64,000 bases of DNA, taken from positions 2,916,451 to 2,980,450 of the forward strand of contig NC_051076.1 of the NCBI RefSeq assembly GCF_004664715.2. Direction: 5' to 3'. Positions 46,004-58,295 of this stretch are shown here, in pieces. This DNA is from Peromyscus leucopus. Its lineage: Eukaryota > Chordata > Mammalia > Rodentia > Cricetidae. The notes beneath the pieces are model-generated. The model did not search any database. It was not told the origin of the DNA and saw only the letters and a program-made list of their open reading frames with translations. Positions within the stretch are counted from its first letter, which is position 1. Every line of letters starts with the position of its first letter. The position numbers and the translations under genes were made by a program.

Positions 46004-46171
46004 GAGCTGAGTGGTGATTGCACACACCTTTAATCCCAGCACTCAGGAGGCAGAGGCAGGTGGATCTCTGTAAATTCAAGGCCAGCCTGGTCTACAGAGT
46101 GAGTTCCAGGACAGCCATGGCTACGCAGAGAAACCCTGTCTTGGAAAACAAAAAATAAAACAAACAAAACA
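46004..46171 (+). mobile_element. B1 SINE in last CAST intron
   Basis: GAGCTGAGTGGTGATTGCAC ... GCAGAGGCAGGTGGATCTCT ... GAGAAACCCTGTCTTGG with an A-rich tail. It is in the intron between stop-codon exon and 3'UTR exon. Confidence 0.92.
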
Positions 46172-46585
46172 ATACTCAGAAAACAGCTTCTTTACTAGCC
46201 AGCTGGTACTCACACGATCTGTCTTGATTATTAAGGCGTCCACACGCCGTACTTTTAAGATTTTTAAAGAAAATCATACATTAGAAGCTAGTGGAATCTT
46301 TGAAAACCAGATGTTTTTGTACAGGTTTTTCTTGCAAAGCAAATTAACATATTACAATTAGTAGCAAAATGGCATTGATTGGTATCTGAAATACCAATCA
46401 TACTGAGTGGTGGAAATGATAGAGTTTGGAAATAGAGACAGTTTAAACTTTTTAACCTTGTTTATTTGTCTCAATTTTGGAAAGAACAATGATTGATTCT
46501 GACCTATCCTTCAATATATGGGCTCTGGCCTTCCTACAAGTCATAAAATGAAACTGCTTGCTCAACAAAGCCTAAAAAAAATTGA

Positions 46586-46735
46586 AATGGGGCTGGCATG
46601 GTGACTCAGCAGGTAAAGATGCTTGGCACCAAGCCTAACCACCCAAGTTCCCTTGTTGATGCACCTGGTAGGTCCACAAAAGTTACCCCCTGACTCCCAT
46701 GCGCACAGTGTGGCATACACATCTAAATGAAATTT
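46586..46735 (+). mobile_element. tRNA-type SINE (B4/RSINE1-like)
   Basis: GGGGCTGGCATGGTGACTCA ... CAAGCCTAACCACCCAAGTT ... CCCCTGACTCCCATGCGCA resembles the RSINE1-type tRNA-derived element. It is about 170 bp before the 3'UTR exon. Confidence 0.65.
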
Positions 46736-46904
46736 TAAAGTAGGAATTTTTCAAAAGAAAAATATGGATAAAATCAGGCCCAGCTCTTTTACCATGATCC
46801 ATTTCATTTCCTGTAGAAATATACCAACTAGAACTACTCCATTTTTTCTCAGTTAAGTGATGATTTTATATTAATAACCCATTCATATATACTTGTATTT
46901 TCAG

Positions 46905-47500
46905 GGTATCTGAATAGAAATTCTTCAGCTGGTGGATGGTGACTTTTGAAGAACAACGGCTTTGGTGACAACTTTTCTGGGTGGCTTCTAGACAGTGATA
47001 TTTGTTACGTCTTTTGACATCTTAAACATTGGTTTGTTATTCTTTTCCAAAAAGAAAATGAATTTGTCTGGTTTACCTGTGTTACTGTATTGAGTATGGA
47101 TAAACTTCAAAGATTTTAAATTGCCTTTAGGTGGGAGAAGGAAACTTTATATTTGTAAGAAATATATTTCATAGTTTCTTAAACCACCAAAAACAAACAA
47201 AAAAAAAAAAAAAAAAAAAAAAACCCAGAAAACCTTTGCAAACTTTTGCACATTATACATACAGTGCCTATAAATCTCATTAGTAGTTTTGGTTTGCACT
47301 TGATGTTTTTAGCATTTGAAAAATAATGCTCTCATCTTTTGTCAGTATTCTGATTTCTTATTACCTCTTTTCCTTTCGGCTTTTGAACTGTATTTGATGT
47401 ATCTTTGGGTTAATGTTGATAAGTCAAGTATAAAATATTATACATTGGGCACATAACTCCTTTGGGGCTGCTAGTAATAAATTGATAGATAACCTGGGCA
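46905..47500 (+). other. CAST: CAST 3'UTR exon (end uncertain)
   Basis: A TTTTCAG acceptor at 46898-46904 opens this exon, which contains no long open frame. It includes an A-rich run (47190-47223) and an AATAAA at 47476. The exon may extend further if a distal polyadenylation site is used; the end given is only the first plausible one. Confidence 0.7.
47476..47481 (+). promoter_or_regulatory. Candidate CAST polyadenylation signal AATAAA
   Basis: This is a canonical hexamer about 570 nt into the last CAST exon. It is the first AATAAA in the 3'UTR exon. Use cannot be shown from sequence, and longer 3'UTR forms are known for this gene in other mammals. Confidence 0.45.
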
Positions 47501-50500
47501 AACCAGGGAGCACTAGTCTCCTTTTGTACCTGATTTCTCCTTTACTAGGAATGAGGACTTCTACTCATGGCCAGAGAGGTCACACTGAGACTTGAACTAA
47601 GTCAGCAGAAGAGCAAAGCACAGGCTAGTGATGTCACTGCACAGCAAGTTTCAGCACTGAAGTTGGAATTCTTAGAATATTCATGTGGCTTAAACTATAC
47701 TGGTTTACCATAATATTAAACTATGGTTTCCACTGTCTGCATGAGCCCCAGATTGCAATCATTTGCTTAGAATCATTTGCCCCACTGTCTATATGTGGTT
47801 TTATGGAAGTCAAATTTACCAAACACAAAAATTAATTTCCTTAAAATAACACACATACACACATACATGCAGTATATATATATGTATATACTAAAATTTA
47901 AAATCTGCTTCTATATCATAGCAGGTTAAGATATTCTAGTATCTTTGAATGGTATCTCAGATTTTTCTGAGCACTGCACTGGTATTATTGATGGAATTTT
48001 GATAAACAATTCCATCTATAGTTCCTGGCATTGAATGCTGGAAAAAATGTCAGGTATATATAAACCAGACTTTAATTTTCTTGTTTCCAGAGACCACAGC
48101 CTTCTTTGCCATCAATGCAAAGATTTTATTAGGATTTTAATTAACTTTACTAAACATAACTAACATCACCAGTGATTCCTGGGGGCAGGTAAGACTAAGC
48201 AAAAGTAATAACACTCATAATGAACATGATACTTGTTAACTGCATCCAAAAGTACTTTCATCCATGCACCTTTTAGATGTCAAATTCTACCTACAAAAGT
48301 GTTGAATTCCCAGTCTCATAAAAAGGGTGGTACTGTTCTGTTTTCAAGGCACTGACAAGAAAAGAATATACTCCCTGAGAGATTTGAACCCATTGGTGTC
48401 TGATACTTGGATCTGGGCAATATAGGTGTTTGCTCTTTTGGTTTCTAAAAACATGTTGAAACCTTTGACATTGACAAATATACCTCCAAGGCGATGGCTG
48501 TAGTATATAATCATCCATACACATATAGGAATATTTTCAAATGATTTAACAAAATACATAAATTTAAGAGTGCCTATAAAATTATACATACACTTAAGGT
48601 ACCAATAATACTTTTCTTAATTGGGAATATCCTCAAGACTTGAGCAAATGCTCAATTCACAGTGACTTGCATAAGTCATGGAACTAAAGAAGTCCTTTTC
48701 ATTCTTTTTTGCCTTTTACTTTTTAAATCCATTTAGTCAAGAGAAAACAATTGCAGCTATCTCCTTAGAACAGATGGATTTTATTACCAAAAAGTTGCTG
48801 CACATATAATATTTTATCTGTTTAGAAAATGGGATTTTCCAAAAGTGTAAGTGACCAAAGCAAAAATCAGTATTTGTGTTTCATTAATCAAGATATAAAA
48901 TGCAATTAAAGGAAAATATTTTACATGAAAATCTTGGCTATGTGTTCTTTTTTAGATGTAGTCTGTGGAAAAAATTACAAATGATTTATTTTTATTTTAT
49001 TCTCAAGCCATCACATGGAGTCACTATAAAAAATAGAATTGTAAACACATTCGTTGTAGTTTTGATATGAAGTATCCCTCCAGCAGGCTCCCAGGTTGAA
49101 GTTTTGGCTCCCAGTTGGTGGCAATAGTAAAAGAGAGGAATGGATCATGAGGGCTCAGCTCTTTGTGGGTTAATCTATTTGCAGTCACCAGTGCATTTAT
49201 GACTTCATACTTGAATGGGCTATTAGGAGGTAGATGATAGTTGGAGGAAGTAGGTCCAGTCTGTGGGAGTATGCTGTGACAAAGTACACTGTGTCCCCAG
49301 ACTACTCTCTGGCTCTTCTATTTTCTGGCCACTATTAGGTAAGCATTCTTCCCTGGCAACTGTTATGGTTGCCATAATGTCTCACCATAGGCCAGTTAAC
49401 AAGAGATCCAGCAAACCACAGACTAAAAGCACTGAGCCAAAAATCTTTCGTTTGAGCTATTTAAGGTATTTTTTTAGAGCAATGAAAATATGATAATTGA
49501 GTCCCCAGCCCCACAGTATCTCTATTCCATAGTATATTACAGCACTTTATTTTGACATTGTTCTTATCAGTCATATTCATTTATCCTGAAATACATGCCA
49601 TTCATCTAAAAATTCTTATGTAAGACTTAAAGCATTCTTTCCTTGTACTAATGTAAGTGCACTGTTCATATTATCCTTTATTACTGAGTCTTCAATAATA
49701 TATTTGCAATAAGTGCCAATATGAGTCATTCAGGAATTTAAAACACAACTCCCTACTGTAGGATCAGTGATTCTCCAGTGTATCTTAAAATGAAGGGTAT
49801 TTCTGATACAGAATTGAATGCACTCAATTTTTTTAGGAGTGAGTTTCCAAAGGAAGTAGGTGGCTATCATATTTATACTTATCTGAGGAGGGTTCTAGCT
49901 GCACATTTTTTTATAAAGGTTTAAGTAGAGTATGTAAAAATGACCAGTATTGCCACGACTGGTATCACCAGGTTCCCACGATTGTCCCTTGCCCTGAATG
50001 GATGAGGAGCAGTTACTAGAGACAAGAAATAGAAAAGGACTGTGTGGAAAAGAAGACTATCTCTCAGGAGGAAGACTTGTGAAAACCTGCCAGACATAAA
50101 CACAGGGAAATAAATGCCTCTACCCATTCTGTCCAGAGTCTTAGAATCATCTATCAGTAAAAACCCAGAGGGCAAAGATGCCTGGTTAACTGGACCCTGC
50201 AAGGCAGCACCCATACATGAAGCCAGCAAGACAGGATGGACAGGAGACTTAGAGTGAGCAACAGGAAGGCTGCTGCACAGCCGTTTTCCAGTGTGGCTAA
50301 CGATCCAAGCATTTGCTACACACGTGTCTCACTAGCCATGGTCTTGAAGAGACATGGATGAGTGTCCGGCACAGGAGGCACAGGGGTTTGCGAGCTGCAG
50401 GGCTGAAGTATGAAATGAGAAGAAGCCCCTTGGCTTCTCTGTGGCAAGGAACTGGGCACTTGGGCTTACACTGCAGGGCCGTAACTGTCGGCCAGACCCA

Positions 50501-50668
50501 TGCCGCAACAGACACTGAAGACAAACTTTTCTCAGACATGGTCAAGTGAAATGAAATAAGAAAATATCTTCAGTGGGAGCCAAAACAACTATCTTTAGTT
50601 TGAAAATACTCAAATTGAACAAAATTTTGTTGATTATAAATCACAGGAACTTGGTAAGAAACAAACTG
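47500..50668. other. Convergent intergenic region / 3'UTRs
   Basis: About 3.2 kb separate the first CAST poly(A) signal from the ERAP1 stop codon. I find no exon-like segment or RNA gene. The ERAP1 3'UTR must run leftward into it on the minus strand, and a longer CAST 3'UTR may enter from the left. Several minus-strand AATAAA words (TTTATT on the plus strand) occur, for example near 48982-48999, 49543 and 49677, so the ERAP1 end cannot be fixed. A short AT-rich simple stretch lies near 47850-47890. Confidence 0.6.
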
Positions 50669-50821
50669 TTATATTTCCAGCTTTTGTTTTTGCAGCCATA
50701 GTCTGATTTTTTCAAAATTCTTATCCATCCATCGTATGTTTTCCTCAATGGTCTCAATGGTTTGTTGAACACAACGGAGCTGAGAACCATTTTCTTTCAA
50801 GGACATGAAGAATTCTTTTAC
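50669..50821 (-). CDS. ERAP1: ERAP1 terminal coding exon with stop
   Basis: The exon begins [20 protein letters not shown], continues through [16 protein letters not shown], and ends WLQKQKLEI with TAA at 50669-50671. The length equals human ERAP1 minus one residue (human ends KLERM). The untranslated part continues left; its end is undefined. Confidence 0.95.
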   Translation of the reverse strand, partial: VKEFFMSLKENGSQLRCVQQTIETIEENIRWMDKNFEKIRLWLQKQKLEI

Positions 50822-53800
50822 CTTGGGAAGAAAAGGTGAATTTTAAAACATTAGTTTTGTTACATTAAGCAAATGGTTATTTAAAGCCAGTTAAAAGAAA
50901 AGTAGAGCCAGAACGCCATGTAGAAGGAAGTCCAAGGGGTCTGGATATGATTATGTGTAACTTAACTTTGAGCTACACAAAATGAGCTCATGCCACATGA
51001 TGTCAGGTTCTTTATTCTGTAGCTCTTTTATTTATTCACAGTTGCCAGACTTTAAAAGGCTTTACTGTTTACCATTTCATAATTAAGGGTTAAGAGTGTG
51101 TCTATTTAATATGCATTCTGTTACATATACACAGATAAAGACTTAAGTTTTTCAATATATCTGAAAAGCACAATGTACAGAGTATCTTCTTTGCCAAGTA
51201 AAACATTGTCAATGACATAAGTGCAGTCATTTTCTGGAGCCTGTCCTTTATTACTGCCAACACTATAAAGAAATGGGACTCTCAGTAAGTTATGGTGGTA
51301 AGATCCCAAACCTTGCCAATATTTTTACTCCAATCCACAATTCCTGCTTTATTCCCTCCAGATTAAATCTACATAGAGTTACCCACAGTTCTGGAGAAAT
51401 AAGAGACTGCACCACTCTCTCCTCAAAATATATCTTTTTTCTTGTTGCATCCCTGGGTATCTGAACCCTTAAGCTCATATGATGGACAAGCTGCCTTTGT
51501 CAAGGCACTGAAAATAGTACTATTTCCTGTCATCTTCCACAACCCATAAATTTTCACAGCACTTATCCATTTTTTTGAAGTCAAGGAGGAAGTATAGTAC
51601 AAGATGTTTTATTAATTATGAATTCCAGACAGCTAAGTCCTCAAAAACCCATATCATAACACCATGTTATAAGTTTACCAATAGCAGGTGGAGAAAGAGT
51701 GACTTTTAGAAAGATCAAGTTCCAGTGAGTAATGATGCAGAGTTGTTCTAAAATTACTAAAAGTCCGGTGGCTGGGGGAGAGAGGAGACATTCCCTTCTC
51801 TCTGCCCCACCCTATGCTTCAGCTCAGTCTACTGCTGCAGGACACAAGATTGATTCCTCATTACGTTGGACACTCAACAACTTAATAAGACATCAATCAT
51901 TTCACTTCACTTATTATCTAAAACATTTCATTTATCCTTGAGCCCATTGTGGTGTCATGACTGAAATGTGGACTTCTACACAAGCTCTAGCAAAGCCAGC
52001 TTTTAACACTTCCCCTTGACCCCAGATTGTGTCTTCTGTCACACAGATTCAGCGGAGTACCCAATTCAGATGTGCCTCGCTGCTTAGAAGGGTGGAAGAA
52101 AGTCCCCTTTTGTAGAATTTATATGTCTGTTAGTCCCTCTGACTAGACAGTTTCATATAAATTTCTTATTTTTGCCTGACCACTAGGAAGCTCTGTGATA
52201 ATTGTCAAATGTCATTGCAATAAGTATCTTCATATAGTTATCGCCTATCTTCTATGCAGCTTTTTATTCTTTCATATTTATTTTACAGATGGACCTTGTA
52301 GATGCCTAAAATTCTTTTTTTTTTTTTTTTTGGTTTTTCAAGACAGGGTTTCTCTATGTAGCTTTGCGCCTTTCCTGGAACTCGCTTTGGAGAGCAGGCT
52401 GGCCTTGAACTCACAGAGATCCGCCTGCCTATGCCTCCTGAGTGCTGGGATTAAAGGCGTGTGCCACCACTGCTGGCCTAAAATTCTTTTGAGAAGTATA
52501 TGATACTATAAGTGAGAAGAGAAACATGACTTTGGATCCAGAAACACCTGGACCCTCTCTGCCTCTTCCACAATAGGTGGTCAGAATATTGTCCATCTGC
52601 ACCTCTAGGATTCACTTTTAACTTCTTTAAGTGAGGGCCAATTGTGTTGAGTCATTTTCTTTTTAAGCTGAAGGTTTTTGTTTTTTTTTTATTTTGCTTT
52701 GAGACAAGGTGTCACTATATACTCCTGACTAAACTGGAATTTGCTTTGTAGACCAGGCTGGCTTTAACTCACAGCCTGCTGCTGCCTCTAGAGTGCTTGG
52801 ATTAGAAGCATTTGCTGTAACACCTGGCAAAGTCCAAGTTTTTAATTGCAGAGCAAAGCTTGTCTCATGAGATGCATACACACTGGAACTCAAAAATTGC
52901 ATCAAATGACAAGATTCATTCTCAGAATACAAAACCTCTTGTTCCTGCTTTTTTCTAATAGCTAACTGACACTTAAGTTCAAAAGAAAGAATTTTTCACA
53001 CACATGCCCCTTTACCTCTTCAAGGCGAGCTCTGGTAGAAAACTGGTCTGTTGTTCCTGTTACCATGTGCGCTATGGTCGGTGAGCCAAGTTCAAACCTA
53101 GAAAATGACAAAAGGTGTCCATTCAATTTACACTTTAAGTGTCTTGTATATCCTATAGCATTTAAACAATCTATTTGTAAAATGTAATCTATACCAAGAT
53201 CAAGAACATAAAGGAAATGACAGCTCTAGGCACGCTGTAAGAGTTAGGGGAAAGCTACACTGACTTTGAAGGAGGGAGGCTTCAGGAAGCCCAAGAGTAC
53301 CAGAAGAAACAGATGGGGTGGGAAGCATTACTATCCAGATGCATGGACTCATGTTGTAAATCACATAGGGATATTTTAATTTGAAAAGTTATCTTCAACC
53401 TAAGATACTCCTTCATATAAATAGCAAAGGTTAAGCACACATGGGAGGAAGGAGATGAAAGAATGCACGCAGTCCTACCACAATTTTTGGCACTACTTAC
53501 TTTTGTACAAGTTTATTCCAGTTTTCCCTCAGAAACTTCCAGGCCAATGGATAACCCACTGGGTTTCTGCCAATGAGTATGAGAATATGTGGAAATTCCT
53601 GGGTTTTTATTATCTCTCCCTTAAAACTTTGGTCTAGAAGCCTATAATGATTAAAAGAAATGTTAGTAACTAAGTGATTGAAGAGTAACAAAAATGTTCA
53701 ATAAAATAACTTTTCTAAAAGAAAAAAATCTGTTTGCCAATAATAAAATCCTAAAAGGTAAACTGGTAGAGTCTTGATAAATCCACTATAGCAACATGAT

Positions 53801-56800
53801 TAAGAGCTAACATTTATATAGTGTTTAATAACATTTATATAGTGTTAAAAGACCTATATAGCATCTCATTTCCTCAAAACACTTTCTACAAGTATCCCTA
53901 AATATTTCAAATATGTTATTGCTGTAAAGACAAACAATACACACTTCCTTAAATATTTTCCCAAAACTTGGTTCTAATTACTTGGCATCCTTAGTAGATG
54001 TGTGCCCACTTACACAGCGTTTCCAGCAAAATAAATAATTCATGGGTAATAGAGCAAGAACAAGAGCCAAAATGATCTCTTTTATTCAGTTTCCCTTGGC
54101 CACATGGACTCACCACTGAAGCTTTTCCGGGTCTTGGCTTGTGCAGAGGGCAAATTCAATTTGGCTTTTCTCCGTACTAGACAAAGACGACTGATATTTA
54201 CTATAAAGAAAATCCCAGCCTTCTGTGTTCTGGGCCCCCACAGCAAACACTGCCATTGTCACATCAATAGGGAGGCTGTGGGAAAGAATAAACACATAAG
54301 GTCCTGAGACAGAGCAAGTGCTCTTAAATACATAATGGGGAGCAGTTATGAACTAGTTTCATATTCACAGGTTCATTCCTGAAAGCATGAATACTGTTTC
54401 CTTCTGTTACACTTTATGAAAAGAGGCAAGAGAAAATGTCTAAAATTAGATTTAAGCAGCCTCAGAAATACAGTAATAAATGTCACTCATAAATGCCTAC
54501 TCATCTATCTTTTAAATGATGAGAAAGAAATTCAATTGAAACTCAAAATTTATTCCATGAAGAAAAGGAATTTCAATAGCATTATGGTTAGTAAACATGT
54601 CCTTTAAAGGCAAATATCCAAATGGTTACCAAAAATGATTCCTGGATGCCATTAAATTCTAAATACAAACAGATTAGCAGGAGTGGAGATTGCAGACACT
54701 GCAGAGCCTATCTTTCCAGTATGAACAATTTTACTAGATTCTCTGGGCAGAGTTTTTGAAGATATCAACTTGTGGGAGCCCAGAGATTTCCTAGTGAGAT
54801 CTGAGCTTGCTTTACTCAGCAGGGCTGCATAAGAGGATGACTGTGCCATGGGCCTGGGTACCAGGTGTTTGGAAGGGTCTACACTTGGCTGTTTCTAACA
54901 GGGGGAGGTCTTTTGCCTCGCCCCTTGGCATTGTTATATAAAAAGCCCTTTTGAATAAAGTTCTGGGCCTTTGGGTATTGACCCAGGTCTTCTCGAAGCT
55001 ACCCTGTGTTTCTGTCTTTCCTCTCGTTTGCTAGGCCTATCATTTCTATCTACAAGTTTCTTATCCCTCTCTCCTCAAGAGTACCCTGAAAAAAGTGGGG
55101 GAAGGTCCCCCCACATAAATTCCTGTAAAATATAATTGCCTCTGTTTCAGCCTGCCATGGTCATGTCAGTTCAATCATTTTATACACACTACACAAAGTA
55201 AGAGTTACTGAAATTGTGTTCTAACTCCACCCCTAGACATTGATTTTTAGGCACAGATGTTCTTTGTTGCATTTCTTAAAATAGAAAGTTGAGAAATGTA
55301 TAAATTTTAAAAGGCAATTTATTTTCCAAAAACATGAAATAGGGAAGACTTATCTATCCATCCTCTCCCTGTGGTTAGTGCCAATATGGGGAACAGGAAG
55401 GATACTCTTTACATCAATAGACTGCATGTTCAGTGTGAACTGACCTCATGTTTCCATTGGATGCCTTCCACTCTCTGAAATAGCCCTCTGCCCTCTGCAC
55501 ACAGGGCTGATACTTGCGCACACAAGCAAGGAGGAGGAGCTGGCTCCTGAGCATCCTCTCTGAGACAGAGCCCTCGTCTGTCCATGTCTGCTTATCAATA
55601 AGGTCCTTCAGCAGCCTGAGGAGGAAGGCCTGAGGAACACAACAGGAACAGTGACAATATGAGTCCTGTCACAGCATTTCATATTCACACAGCCTAGTTC
55701 TCCTGGTGATAAGAAAATCACATAAACACATATTGAATGTATTTTAATAATGTTGAGTGAGTGGTCCCCTTACAAGAAAAAAAATTCAAATGGAACTATT
55801 CCTTAATGCTCAACCCCACTTCTTTAAAAGTTTGCAACTCTATTTAATTCAGTTATAAAAGGAACAAAAAATAAAAAAATTATTTTAACATTATCACAGT
55901 AATCTTTTCTAAAGGTATCCCATCTACTTTTTCCCATATATGTAAATTAGGATGAACAGACTAAATTTTATGAGCAAAGTGTACAAATTGTCACATTTGC
56001 TCAAAAATAGCAATTTTGGGTTTCTTCTTCAAGTGCCACTTAGAATCCTGGAAAATATCAGGATTAGAAATTATAGCAGATAAGTCAAGTGAAATAAAAT
56101 ATTTGTGGGGGAAAAATTAAGTACAGAATCTAACACCACTGTTCCTAGTTAGTATCAAAAGCCTAACCTTTGCTTCAGTCAATCCAAACTGAATTTTTGC
56201 TTTTCCTTAATGTATAAGAGGACATATATGTGTATTTGTAGGTGTATATACATTCAAATAAATAGAATAATAAGCACACATTTTATTCACAAGAAAAATG
56301 CAGTTATACTATAGCTATTTGATTGATCTTAGGTTTTACCTTGAATTGAGTTTCCACCTCACTCATATCTCTTTTCTCCATTAACTTATACATAGGTATC
56401 AGTTCATTCAGACCTTGGAATACAGGCATAATTTCTGTTTCATTTTTCAAGTACAGAGTTAAATCCAGGGCTTTTTCAATCGATAACTTTCCAATGCTGA
56501 GCAAGAGACAACATGGTTACAGGTTTATAGATAATCTTTTTGCTTCAACATATATTGCAATAATCTTCTAGAAAAGCAGCAATCATTTATAAATAATGAA
56601 TTTTTGCAGTGAAATAATTTCTGATGCACACAAGATGACATTGGGGGAGAAGATTCATAACTATAAAGTCCAGCTTGTGGCTAAGATGAAATGATGCGTG
56701 TTAGTGTCTGTCACACAGAATACACCAAACTGTGTGCTGAGCTTTCAGACTAAGCTAAGAACTTCGATCCAAGATGCTCAGGGATCCAGGCCAATGAGAT

Positions 56801-58264
56801 TGCTGCTTAGAAAAAATAAGAATTTTCTCTGTTCACAAAATACACTGGATATCAGACTTCTAGTTGCAGTAGTCCATGCAAAAAAACTTGGGTACAGGAA
56901 AAAGCAACTGGTTAATCAAACTTTAATTTCTCTCTGCTTTTTTCACCTTGGGAGGCTCAATGTAGTAATAAGAGAACCAGAAGGAAAGATTCTACATTCA
57001 GAGTAGAGAGATAGCAGACCTGAGAATTACAGAGCTGTCTCATCCCACCCAGCTGGCTCCCTTAGAACTTCATCACTGCCTAAATAATGAAGGCATTTGT
57101 GTTTTCAGCTCAGAAAATACTTCCTTTCCCCTTTATAAAGGAAGAATAAGTAATGTTCACTCTAGCCTCAATTAGTCAAAGATCATTTGATAGGGCCAAA
57201 TTATATAAACTATAGTCCCTAAAGATGCAGTGGAATTCCTTATCTTTAAAAGAGAAATCTATATTTTGACAGTACATGAAATGTGAACAATTGTACCTGC
57301 ATTAATTAGTCTCACACAAAGGCTTCAAGAGGCTTAAAGAGAAACCCCATCCCTACACACAGTCAGAAAAGTTGCAAGACAAAGCTATAGAAATAGGCAA
57401 GAGGCTTACCAAGATACTATCTCAAGGTTTCCTGCACATTGCCTTAGCCTGATTTCAATTATTAATGAGAAAGATTAAAATACAGATTCTGTTTTTTACA
57501 TCAACTAACAGTTAAAGAAGAAGATTAAGCTTCAGGCTAAAGCTATGTTGCACTGTTAGAAGAAAGTGGGGGAGGGGATGCCTTTCAAAGTCTCATTATC
57601 AATCAATCAATCAACCAATCACTTTTTGATTGAAATCAAGTATCTGAACAGTAACAGCTGCTTTCAGTAATAAACTACAACTGGATGCAGCTTGCATTAC
57701 CTGACAAGCTGAAATGCGTTGTTGATGAGACTTGCCCGGTCATTACTGCTGATCGTTGTGTGTGCTGCTTTTAAAAGGCCACTCAGAGAATCCCATCCAT
57801 TATCCTCGTAATGAACAATGTAATAGCCATTCATTCCCACATTAAATTTGATCCATTCCACTGCTTCTGGGAGGATGAGCACATCTAGAGCAAATAGGCT
57901 AAGTCTCAGAACCATTTATTCTCTGGATGGATAGATGCTTTTCTGATCTGAGGTTATACAAGGAGATTGGGGAAAACTCTAATACTAAGCAAACGGAGTT
58001 CATTTATTTCTTGTAGAATCAAATAATAGCCACCCAGTAGACAAATGTCAATGGTAGCATTAAACACAGATTCTGTGATATTTATAGAAATGATGCAACC
58101 ACATTTCTGACCAACAAATATTTCCCAGTATTGTTAACAAAATAATGAGAATTTTCATTGCTAATCTATTCTTTTTAGTGTTATAGCATTCTACTGTTTG
58201 AATTTATGTCAGTATATTTCCCTTGTAAAAACCCAATCTCTATTTTTGTATGTGAGGACATATG

Positions 58265-58295
<31 letters not shown>

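Noticed and set aside
57885..57915. In-frame ATG just upstream of the ERAP1 exon at 57701-57884
   Set aside because: It is intronic, beyond the CTAG acceptor; similarity to ERAP1 begins at the acceptor, so it is not an alternative start.
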